From assembly GCA_038241115.1 (NCBI GenBank), contig JBBRGA010000164.1:1-7155 (forward strand): 7,155 bases of DNA. Direction: 5' to 3'. A model generated the notes under the pieces. The model saw only the letters and a list, made by a program, of their open reading frames with translations, did no database searches and was not told the origin of the DNA. Source of the stretch: JANYJJ01 sp038241115 (GTDB lineage Bacteria; Pseudomonadota; Gammaproteobacteria; Burkholderiales; Burkholderiaceae_C). A program made the translations under genes and the position numbers. Shown here one piece after another: positions 1-5,809 of this stretch; the stretch's first letter is position 1; every line of letters begins with the position of its first letter.

Positions 1-1
1 C

Positions 2-352
2 TCGACTGACCCGTTGCCCAACGTACCGGCTGACCTGACGTTGGAGATCGAAGCCTCGAATCCCGCCCTCGAAGTGCTGCGCCGTCTGGCCTCACAGCCC
101 CCGCGCATTCGCGTCAGCGGTGATTCGGCCTTCGCAGCCGACGTGAGTTGGATCTCCGACAACCTGCGCTGGGACCTGGAAGACGACATTGCTCGCATCG
201 TGGGCCAAGGCCCCGCGCATGAGCTGGCACGCATCGGTCGTGCCATGGGCAAGGCGCTGGGTGGCGTGGTGGGTTTTGCCTTTAGCCGCACGGCTCAGCG
301 CTCGGGTTCAGACGCTGACACTGCGTCCGGCAGCTCGGGCGCTGCCGTCTGA
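2..352 (+). CDS. ubiJ: UbiJ (SCP2-domain ubiquinone biosynthesis accessory protein), 3' part only
   Basis: The reading frame is already open at the left edge (first full codon at 2) and ends at TGA 350-352, so about 116 C-terminal residues are visible. The identification rests on three points: position directly upstream of ubiB, the SCP2-like run around VSGDSAFAADVSWI, and the following segment LRWDLEDDIARIVGQGPAHE, which resembles the UbiJ region after the lipid-binding fold. In E. coli, UbiJ is a soluble lipid-binding factor of the Ubi complex that helps hydroxylate and methylate ubiquinone precursors. The visible C-terminus is a Gly/Ala-rich segment (KALGGVVGFAF) and a Ser/Ala/Asp tail. 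I do not see the long coiled coil expected at the end of gammaproteobacterial UbiJ. A TTG at 14 could be mistaken for a start, but the frame continues upstream of it. The stop overlaps the ubiB ATG by one base, implying translational coupling. Confidence 0.8.
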   Translation, partial: STDPLPNVPADLTLEIEASNPALEVLRRLASQPPRIRVSGDSAFAADVSWISDNLRWDLEDDIARIVGQGPAHELARIGRAMGKALGGVVGFAFSRTAQRSGSDADTASGSSGAAV

Positions 353-1914
353 TGCGGAACCTCAGCCGACTCATCTTCATCGTCGTCACGCTGCTGCGGT
401 TTGGGCTGGACCAACTCGCCCTGTCGAGTTTTCAGCAACCTTGGGTGCGCTTCTTAGTCAAGTGCATCACCGTGGGTCGCAAGTTGGACGCGCCGCGCGG
501 CGTGCGTCTGCGCATGGCCTTGGAGCGTTTGGGTCCGGTGTTTGTCAAGTTTGGACAGGTGTTGTCCACGCGGCGCGATCTGCTCCCTGCCGATCTGGCG
601 GACGAGTTGGCGCAACTTCAAGACAACGTGCCGCCATTTCCTGCAGCGCAAGCCCGCCAACTGATTGAGAAGGCGTTCGGCAAACGCATTGAAGAGGTTT
701 TTGCGAGCTTCGATGCCGAACCAGTGGCCAGCGCGTCGATCGCACAAGTGCATTTCGCTACCTTGAAAGACGGCCGCGAAGTGGCGGTGAAGGTGCTGCG
801 CCCCAACATCCTGCATGTGATTGACGACGATCTGGCCCTGCTGAGCACGGTGGCTTCCTGGGTCGGCAAACTTTCGGCCGATGGCAAACGCTTGAAGCCG
901 CGCGAGGTGGTGGCCGAGTTTGACAACTACCTGCACGACGAGCTTGACTTGGTGCGCGAAGCTTCCAATGCGTCGCAGTTGCGCCGCAACATGACCGGGC
1001 TGAACCTGGTGATGATTCCCGAGATGCACTGGGATCTGTGCACCAAAACCGTCATCGTGATGGAGCGCATGAAGGGCATGCCGATCAGCAATGCGCAGGC
1101 CCTGATCGACGCCGGTGTGGACATTCCCAAACTCGCACGCGACGGCGTGACCATCTTTTTCACGCAGGTGTTTCGCGACGGCTTTTTCCATGCCGACATG
1201 CATCCCGGCAACATCCAGGTCAGCACCGCTCCTGCCACCTTCGGGCGCTACATCGCGCTCGACTTCGGCATCATCGGCACGCTGACGGAATTCGACAAAG
1301 AGTATTTGGCGCAAAACTTCATCGCGTTTTTCAGGCGCGATTACAAGCGAGTCGCACAGCTGCACGTCGAGTCAGGTTGGGTGCCCGCCAGCACGCGAGC
1401 GGACGAGCTTGAAAGCGCCATCCGCGCGGTGTGCGAACCGCAGTTCGACCGCCCGCTGAAAGACATTTCATTGGGCCAAGTGCTGCTGCGCCTGTTTCAG
1501 ACGTCACGCCGCTTCAACGTTGAGATTCAGCCGCAATTGGTGTTGCTGCAAAAGACGCTGCTCAACGTCGAAGGCTTGGGTCGCCAACTCGACCCCGAAC
1601 TTGACCTGTGGGCCACCGCCAAGCCATTTCTAGAGCGCTGGATGAACGACCAGGTGGGCTGGCGCGGTTTGGTGGAAGGGTTCAAGAACGAGGCACCTCG
1701 CTACGTTCAGCTGTTGCCCGAGTTGCCTCGCCTGCTGCACCAAGCGCTTCAGCCCAGGCCGGCCGCGCAGTCGCAAATGCTGGGGGCGCTGCTGGCGGAG
1801 CAGCGGCAAACGAATCGCTTGCTGCGCGGCCTGATTTATGCCGCCTTGGGCTTTGTGTTGGGCGCGCTGATTTGGGCGGTTGGCGTCCCTTTTTGGGTTC
1901 ATTGGCGATCCTGA
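352..1914 (+). CDS. ubiB: UbiB, ABC1/ADCK-family atypical kinase/ATPase for ubiquinone biosynthesis
   Basis: The 520-residue protein matches UbiB along its length. UbiB proteins are membrane-associated atypical kinase-fold ATPases that support coenzyme Q biosynthesis, probably by handling membrane-embedded lipid intermediates. All family motifs are visible: KFGQ (residues 66-69), the alanine/serine nucleotide loop ASASIAQVH (126-134), the lysine in VAVKV (K147), the ExD motif ELD (197-199), the catalytic-loop equivalent HADMHPGN (280-287) and DFG (304-306). The C-terminus holds a hydrophobic stretch at about 491-516, compatible with a membrane anchor. E. coli UbiB is about 546 residues with a longer tail, so this anchor looks shorter. 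The ATG is fixed by the one-base overlap with the ubiJ stop, and the N-terminus aligns with known UbiB starts. Both genes are probably co-transcribed from upstream of the window. No frame damage is seen. Confidence 0.96.
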   Translation: MRNLSRLIFIVVTLLRFGLDQLALSSFQQPWVRFLVKCITVGRKLDAPRGVRLRMALERLGPVFVKFGQVLSTRRDLLPADLADELAQLQDNVPPFPAAQARQLIEKAFGKRIEEVFASFDAEPVASASIAQVHFATLKDGREVAVKVLRPNILHVIDDDLALLSTVASWVGKLSADGKRLKPREVVAEFDNYLHDELDLVREASNASQLRRNMTGLNLVMIPEMHWDLCTKTVIVMERMKGMPISNAQALIDAGVDIPKLARDGVTIFFTQVFRDGFFHADMHPGNIQVSTAPATFGRYIALDFGIIGTLTEFDKEYLAQNFIAFFRRDYKRVAQLHVESGWVPASTRADELESAIRAVCEPQFDRPLKDISLGQVLLRLFQTSRRFNVEIQPQLVLLQKTLLNVEGLGRQLDPELDLWATAKPFLERWMNDQVGWRGLVEGFKNEAPRYVQLLPELPRLLHQALQPRPAAQSQMLGALLAEQRQTNRLLRGLIYAALGFVLGALIWAVGVPFWVHWRS

Positions 1915-1968
1915 CTCGATGCCCGGCTCTGGCGCCTGAGCACGGCGTCTGCAGGGGTGGCGTCGCCG

Positions 1969-1974
1969 TATAAT
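1969..1974 (+). promoter_or_regulatory. Probable -10 box (TATAAT) of a promoter for fmdB-DUF502-aspS
   Basis: An exact sigma-70 type TATAAT lies 55 bases after the ubiB stop and 69 bases before the FmdB ATG. The positions where a -35 box would fall (about 1945-1952, GCGTCTGC) match TTGACA poorly, and there is no extended -10 TG. An activator or UP-type contact may therefore be needed. Transcription would start near 1981, giving a leader of roughly 60 bases. The surroundings are GC-rich, so an exact AT hexamer in the only gap between two functional groups is suggestive, but the call rests on one hexamer. Confidence 0.55.
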
Positions 1975-2031
1975 TTGAGGTTGATCAGCACCTGCCCAGA
2001 GTGCCTGAAAACCTTACAACTCCAGTCATCC

Positions 2032-2036
2032 AAAGG
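2032..2036 (+). promoter_or_regulatory. Ribosome binding site that sets the fmdB start
   Basis: AAAGG sits six bases upstream of ATG 2043. It supports that ATG over the in-frame GTG at 2001, which would add 14 residues ahead of the conserved MPIYAYRC opening of FmdB-type zinc ribbons. Confidence 0.65.
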
Positions 2037-2042
2037 CTTCCC

Positions 2043-2495
2043 ATGCCGATCTACGCATACCGCTGTGAGTCGTGCGGACACGCGAAAGACGTGCTGCAAA
2101 AAATTTCTGACCCGCTTTTGACCACCTGCCCCGCCTGCGGCGCGGAGCAATTCAAAAAGCAGGTCACCTCCGCCGGTTTTCAGCTCAAAGGATCGGGCTG
2201 GTATGTGACCGATTTTCGAGGCGGCGCGACCGATCCAGCCAAAGGCGACGCGGCGAAATCGGACTCGGGCAAAGGTGAATCAGGCAAAGGCGATTCCGCC
2301 AAAGGTGACTCAGCAAAAGGTGACTCCGCAAAAGGTGATTCAGGCCAGGCGAGCGCCTCGAGCTCGGGCTCAGAAAAGTCAGGCGGCGACAAGGCTGCGG
2401 CCACGAGCGGTTCGACTCCGGCGGCGAGCACGTCAACATCCAGCGCGAGTTCAGCCGCTGGCGCTCCGGCCGCGCCCGCGCCGTCCAGCAAATAA
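2043..2495 (+). CDS. FmdB-family zinc-ribbon protein with repetitive low-complexity tail
   Basis: The product has 150 residues. Residues 1-58 form a typical FmdB/CxxC_CxxC_SSSS zinc ribbon: it opens MPIYAYRC, has two CxxC pairs at C8/C11 and C29/C32 that should bind one zinc ion, and ends with the family segment GFQLKGSGWYVTDF. Family members are named after a regulator of the formamidase operon in Methylophilus, but most have no proven role, so the name should not be taken as a function. From about residue 63 the protein turns into low-complexity sequence: seven five-residue units of the KGDSA type (residues 67-101), then a Ser/Ala/Thr/Pro-rich end that is probably disordered. The GTG at 2001 was rejected as a start because the conserved N-terminus and an AAAGG ribosome site fit ATG 2043. 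It lies 21 bases upstream of the DUF502 gene, probably in the same operon. Confidence 0.88.
   Translation: MPIYAYRCESCGHAKDVLQKISDPLLTTCPACGAEQFKKQVTSAGFQLKGSGWYVTDFRGGATDPAKGDAAKSDSGKGESGKGDSAKGDSAKGDSAKGDSGQASASSSGSEKSGGDKAAATSGSTPAASTSTSSASSAAGAPAAPAPSSK
2241..2345 (+). repeat. Seven in-frame 15-bp tandem units encoding KGDSA-type pentapeptides
   Basis: Seven consecutive 15-base units, each starting with an AAA lysine codon, encode KGDAA, KSDSG, KGESG, KGDSA, KGDSA, KGDSA and KGDSG. The last four units are closest in DNA sequence (AAAGGYGAYTCNGSN). Third-position differences between units, and the divergence of the first three, suggest an older expansion under coding constraint rather than a very recent slippage event. 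Confidence 0.9.
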
Positions 2496-2506
2496 CCCAA
2501 GCCCGC

Positions 2507-2511
2507 AAGGA
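2507..2511 (+). promoter_or_regulatory. Ribosome binding site supporting a TTG start for the DUF502 gene
   Basis: AAGGA lies five bases upstream of TTG 2517. Between the preceding in-frame stop (TAA 2493-2495) and TTG 2517 there is no ATG or GTG in this frame. The next possible start would be far inside the first membrane helix, so TTG is the only reasonable start. Confidence 0.65.
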
Positions 2512-2516
2512 TTGCC

Positions 2517-3176
2517 TTGAAGAAATACCTCCTCACCGGCCTCTTGGTTTGGTTGCCCCTGGCCATCACTATTTGGGTTTTGCATTCGGTGCTTGGCCTG
2601 CTCGACGGCGTGTTTGGCGCCGTGCTGTCGGCCACCCAAGCCGTGCTGCCCGAGGGCGCTCGCGGGTCGATCGATGTGCTGCGCCGCATTCCGGGTTTGA
2701 GCGTCATCGTCATGGTGGCGGGTTTGCTGCTGACCGGCATTTTTGCGGCCAACATTTTTGGTCAGTGGTGGCTCAAGCAGGGCAGTCGGCTGCTCAACAA
2801 GATCCCCATCGTCAAGTCGATCTACAGCTCGGTCAAACAGGTGTCCGACACGCTGTTTTCCAGCAGCGGCAATGCCTTCCGCGAAGCGGTGCTGGTCGAG
2901 TACCCCCGAAAAGACGCCTGGACGATTGCGTTCGTGACCGGCAAGCCCAGCGGAGAAGCGGCCCAGCATTTGATCGGTGACTATGTGAGCCTTTATGTGC
3001 CCACCACGCCGAACCCCACGTCGGGCTTTTTCCTGATGGTGCCGCGCGCCGACGTCAAGGGTTTGAACATGAGCGTGGACGAGGCCCTGAAGTACGTGAT
3101 CTCGATGGGCGTGGTGGCCCCCGCACACTCGCACGCGCCCTCGACCGCGCGAGACTTGCGAAATCAGCCCGGTTGA
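2517..3176 (+). CDS. DUF502 family inner-membrane protein, TTG start
   Basis: This 219-residue protein has the DUF502 layout. A first membrane helix covers about residues 5-29 (it begins KKYLLTGLLVWLPLAITIW) and a second about 59-82. A conserved cytoplasmic or peripheral domain follows, with the family signatures IPIVKSIYSSVKQVSDTL (96-113) and VPTTPNPTSGFF (161-172). No biochemical function is established for the family, and I do not assign one. The TTG start is forced by the stop of fmdB upstream in the same frame and is backed by AAGGA at 2507-2511. The C-terminal 20 residues (His/Ala/Pro, then Arg-rich) look unconserved. The gene follows fmdB by 21 bases and precedes aspS by 247 bases, an order I recall from many betaproteobacteria. 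Its stop codon lies inside a perfect inverted repeat (3171-3197). Confidence 0.9.
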   Translation: MKKYLLTGLLVWLPLAITIWVLHSVLGLLDGVFGAVLSATQAVLPEGARGSIDVLRRIPGLSVIVMVAGLLLTGIFAANIFGQWWLKQGSRLLNKIPIVKSIYSSVKQVSDTLFSSSGNAFREAVLVEYPRKDAWTIAFVTGKPSGEAAQHLIGDYVSLYVPTTPNPTSGFFLMVPRADVKGLNMSVDEALKYVISMGVVAPAHSHAPSTARDLRNQPG

Positions 3177-3197
3177 GCGCGCGGCCAGCGCTCAACC
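3171..3197 (+). repeat. Perfect 10-bp stem-loop over the DUF502 stop codon
   Basis: GGTTGAGCGC (3171-3180) and GCGCTCAACC (3188-3197) are exact reverse complements separated by seven bases (GCGGCCA). The stop TGA 3174-3176 lies in the left arm. The RNA hairpin would be strong (7 of 10 pairs G-C). It is not a standard Rho-independent terminator on the + strand, because AAAAGG rather than a T-run follows. It could act as an mRNA 3'-end stabiliser, a processing site or a partial attenuator between the DUF502 gene and aspS. Confidence 0.75.
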
Positions 3198-3209
3198 AAA
3201 AGGCGTTGC

Positions 3210-3269
3210 AGGATGCGACCCAATAAGCGACTCGAGAAGCGATCCACGACGCGACCCACGACGCGACCC
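3210..3269 (+). repeat. Degenerate 12-bp tandem repeat, five units, in the DUF502-aspS spacer
   Basis: In 12-base register the units are AGGATGCGACCC, AATAAGCGACTC, GAGAAGCGATCC, ACGACGCGACCC and ACGACGCGACCC. The core GCGAYYC is present in all five, and the last two copies are identical. The preceding 12 bases (AAAAGGCGTTGC) keep a faint trace. The array lies just after the stem-loop and fills about a quarter of the 3177-3423 spacer. In the rest of that spacer I see no convincing gene or promoter, only a short AACCG/CGGTT inverted repeat near 3365-3375. Confidence 0.75.
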
Positions 3270-3423
3270 ACCCAGAGCCCCCACACCGCGGTCCCGACAT
3301 GCGGTCCAGCAACGCCAACCGTCAGTGCCGAATGTCCGCAAAGCATCGCCGCACCTCACGCGCCGAACCGGCGGTTGCCCCCGAGCGCGACCGCACCACT
3401 GAATCAGACCTTGGAGTGATCCC

Positions 3424-5220
3424 ATGAGAACAACGTACTGCGGCCTCGTCAGCGAAGCCTTGATGGACCAAACCGTGACCCTGATGGGTTGGGCGCACCG
3501 TCGCCGTGACCACGGCGGCGTGATCTTCATCGACTTGCGCGACCGCGAAGGTCTGGTGCAAATCGTCTGCGACCCCGATCGTGCCGAGATGTTCAAAGTC
3601 GCAGAAAACGTGCGCGGCGAATACTGCTTGAAAGTGGTCGGCAAAGTGCGCGCGCGGCCCGAGGGAACCGCCAACGCCAACCTCATCAGCGGAAAAATCG
3701 AAGTGCTGTGCATGGAACTGGAAGTGCTCAACCCCAGCGTCACGCCGCCGTTTCAGATTGACGACGACAACCTGTCTGAGACCACCCGCCTGACGCACCG
3801 CGTGCTCGATTTGCGTCGCCCGCAGATGCAAAAAAACCTGATGCTGCGTTACCGCGTGGCCATGGAAGTGCGCAAGTTCCTCGATGCCAACGGTTTCATT
3901 GACATCGAAACCCCGATGCTCACCAAGAGCACGCCGGAAGGTGCCCGCGACTACTTGGTGCCCAGTCGCGTGAACGAAGGCATGTTCTTCGCTTTGCCGC
4001 AAAGTCCGCAGCTGTTCAAACAACTGTTGATGGTGGCGGGCTTTGACCGCTATTACCAAATCACCAAGTGTTTCCGCGACGAAGACTTGCGCGCCGACCG
4101 GCAGCCCGAATTCACGCAGATCGACATCGAGACCAGTTTCCTCACCGAGGAAGAAATTCGCAGCATGTTCGAGGGCATGATCCGCACCGTTTTCAAGAAC
4201 GCCATCGGTGTGGATTTGCCGGTCTATCCGGTGATGAAGTACGCCGAAGCCATGCACCGCTTCGGCTCTGACAAGCCTGACCTTCGCGTGAAGCTGGAGT
4301 TCACCGAGCTCACCGATGCCATGAAGACAGTGGACTTCAAAGTCTTCAGCACGCCCGCCACCACACCTGGCGGTCGCGTGATCGCCCTGCGCGTGCCAGG
4401 CGGTGGCGCGGCAAGCGGCGGCATCAGCCGAGGTGAGATTGACGCGTACACCGAGTTCGTAAAAATTTACGGCGCCAAAGGCTTGGCGTGGATCAAGGTC
4501 AACGACCTGAGCAAAGGCCGCGAGGGCTTGCAAAGCCCCATCGTCAAGAACTTGCACGACCAGGCGGTGGCTGACATCCTCAGCCGCACCGGCGCGCAAA
4601 CAGGCGACCTGATTTTCTTTGGTGCCGACAAAGGCAAGGTCGTCAACGACGCCATCGGCGCGCTTCGCGTCAAGCTGGGACACAGCGAATTCGGCAAAGC
4701 CCACGGTTTGTTTGACGATGTCTGGGCGCCGCTTTGGGTGGTCGATTTCCCGATGTTCGAGCAAGACGACATCGGCGCGCGGTGGAACGCGGTTCACCAC
4801 CCGTTTACCGCGCCCAAGGACGGCCACGAAGACCTGATGGACACCGACCCCGGCGCCTGCATTTCCAAGGCCTACGACATGGTGCTGAACGGCTGGGAAA
4901 TGGGTGGCGGATCGGTTCGAATTCACCGCGCCGAAGTTCAAAGCAAGGTTTTCAAGGCCTTGAACATTGACGCGGAAGAGGCGCAAGAAAAGTTCGGCTT
5001 CTTGCTCGACGCCCTGCAATACGGCGCGCCGCCGCACGGTGGTCTGGCCTTTGGTCTGGACCGTTTGGTGACCATGATGACGCAGGCCGAGAGCATTCGC
5101 GACGTCATCGCTTTCCCCAAAACCCAGCGGGCGCAATGCTTGCTCACCGGCGCGCCGTCTGCAGTCGACGAGAAGCAGTTGCGCGAGCTGCACATCCGCT
5201 TGCGCAGTGCGCAGGCGTAA
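3424..5220 (+). CDS. aspS: Aspartyl-tRNA synthetase, predicted non-discriminating
   Basis: The 598-residue protein is a full-length bacterial AspRS (E. coli: 590), a cytoplasmic class II enzyme that charges tRNA with aspartate using ATP. Domains in order: an N-terminal OB-fold anticodon-binding domain (about 1-105), the first part of the catalytic core with motif 1 around GFIDIETPMLTKSTPEGARD (157-176) and motif 2 around FRDEDLRADRQPEFTQ (217-232), the inserted bacterial GAD domain (about 285-420), and the rest of the core with motif 3 GLAFGLDRL (540-548). Residues H30 (in RRRDHGG) and G81 (in RPEG) match the positions reported to mark the non-discriminating enzyme of Pseudomonas aeruginosa; E. 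coli has Leu at the first. The ATG is preceded by GGAG at 3413-3416, seven bases away. It is probably transcribed with fmdB and the DUF502 gene, although the long spacer could hold its own signals. Confidence 0.98.
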   Translation: MRTTYCGLVSEALMDQTVTLMGWAHRRRDHGGVIFIDLRDREGLVQIVCDPDRAEMFKVAENVRGEYCLKVVGKVRARPEGTANANLISGKIEVLCMELEVLNPSVTPPFQIDDDNLSETTRLTHRVLDLRRPQMQKNLMLRYRVAMEVRKFLDANGFIDIETPMLTKSTPEGARDYLVPSRVNEGMFFALPQSPQLFKQLLMVAGFDRYYQITKCFRDEDLRADRQPEFTQIDIETSFLTEEEIRSMFEGMIRTVFKNAIGVDLPVYPVMKYAEAMHRFGSDKPDLRVKLEFTELTDAMKTVDFKVFSTPATTPGGRVIALRVPGGGAASGGISRGEIDAYTEFVKIYGAKGLAWIKVNDLSKGREGLQSPIVKNLHDQAVADILSRTGAQTGDLIFFGADKGKVVNDAIGALRVKLGHSEFGKAHGLFDDVWAPLWVVDFPMFEQDDIGARWNAVHHPFTAPKDGHEDLMDTDPGACISKAYDMVLNGWEMGGGSVRIHRAEVQSKVFKALNIDAEEAQEKFGFLLDALQYGAPPHGGLAFGLDRLVTMMTQAESIRDVIAFPKTQRAQCLLTGAPSAVDEKQLRELHIRLRSAQA

Positions 5221-5264
5221 TGCGAAGGCGTAAAGCGCAGTCTCAAAGCGCAGTTTCAAAGCAT
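5213..5264 (+). repeat. Degenerate 13-bp tandem repeat starting in the aspS stop region
   Basis: Four 13-base units in register: AGGCGTAATGCGA (containing the aspS stop TAA), AGGCGTAAAGCGC, AGTCTCAAAGCGC and AGTTTCAAAGCAT. Neighbouring units differ at two to four positions. Read in another phase, AAAGCGCAGTCTC and AAAGCGCAGTTTC (5232-5257) differ by one base. The period of 13 would break a reading frame, in keeping with its non-coding position. The rest of the spacer to 5329 shows no clear terminator or promoter. Confidence 0.7.
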
Positions 5265-5329
5265 TGGGCAGAACTTTTCGCACCTGATGGCAAATCGCGG
5301 TCAATCGTCACACCCAGAATTTTGAATCA

Positions 5330-5809
5330 ATGACCCCAGCGCGCGTGCCCAAAATCCCTGAATCTGTTCTTGTGGTTATTCACACCTCGGACCTGCAGGT
5401 GCTGCTGATCGAGCGTGCCGACAAGCCTGGTTTTTGGCAAAGCGTGACCGGATCGAAAGACGCTGTGGACGAGGTTTCCAGCGAAACCGCGGTTCGTGAA
5501 GTCGGTGAAGAAACGGGCATTGCCGTCGGTTCGGCTGAGGTGCCAACGGCGAATTTGCGCGACTGGAAGCGGCGCAACACGTATGAGATTTTTGAGACCT
5601 GGCGACATCGCTACGCACCCGGCGTGACGCACAACACCGAGCATGTGTTCAGCTTGTGCGTGCCCCGCGATGTGGTGGTCAAGCTCTCGCCGCGCGAGCA
5701 CTTGCGCTTCGAGTGGTTGCCGATGGACCAGGCTGCTGCGCGTTGCTTTTCACCGTCCAATGTGCAGGCGATTTTGGAGTTGCCGCAGCACTTGGGGCTT
5801 GCGCAGTGA
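5330..5809 (+). CDS. nudB: NudB, dihydroneopterin triphosphate diphosphatase (Nudix)
   Basis: The 159-residue protein resembles E. coli NudB, which removes pyrophosphate from dihydroneopterin triphosphate, an early step of folate synthesis after GTP cyclohydrolase. Shared signatures are FWQSVTGS (residues 35-42), the Nudix box from G41 to I64 ending REVGEETGI (56-64), whose acidic residues E57, E60 and E61 should bind the metal, and HRYAPGVTHNTE (93-104), which is characteristic of NudB rather than of Nudix enzymes in general. The box has six residues instead of five between G41 and E48. ATG 5330 gives an N-terminus of the right length. No good ribosome site precedes it, and GTG 5345 is a weaker alternative. 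It lies 109 bases after aspS, and its stop overlaps the next start (TGATG), implying coupling with the YbhP-like gene. Confidence 0.93.
   Translation: MTPARVPKIPESVLVVIHTSDLQVLLIERADKPGFWQSVTGSKDAVDEVSSETAVREVGEETGIAVGSAEVPTANLRDWKRRNTYEIFETWRHRYAPGVTHNTEHVFSLCVPRDVVVKLSPREHLRFEWLPMDQAAARCFSPSNVQAILELPQHLGLAQ

Noticed and set aside
454..1365. A 303-codon open frame on the - strand inside ubiB
   Set aside because: Shadow frame with biased composition (many His, Gln, Arg) opposite a clear UbiB with every motif intact.
2001..2042. GTG 2001 as the start of the FmdB-like protein
   Set aside because: It would add 14 unconserved residues ahead of the family's MPIYAYRC opening, whereas ATG 2043 has AAAGG six bases upstream.
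3213..3419. A possible 68-residue small gene on the + strand ending just before aspS
   Set aside because: Its first third is the 12-bp repeat (RPTTRPT), the rest is Pro/Ala/Thr low complexity, CGA arginine codons are over-used, and no properly spaced ribosome site precedes ATG 3213. Conservation in relatives or ribosome profiling would be needed to revive it.
5201..5213. Inverted repeat TGCGCA-G-TGCGCA near the aspS 3' end
   Set aside because: It is short, within coding sequence, built of two self-complementary hexamers common in GC-rich DNA, and has no T-run after it, so it is not a supported terminator.
3322..5304. A 660-codon open frame on the - strand across all of aspS
   Set aside because: It is the antisense shadow of a GC-rich coding gene: His/Val/Ala/Arg-rich, no domain recognised, no start signal, and the + strand gene is certain.
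5656..5808. A longer N-terminus for the YbhP-like protein from GTG 5656
   Set aside because: The added 51 residues lie entirely within nudB in another frame, and homology to YbhP begins only after ATG 5809, which has the typical TGATG overlap.
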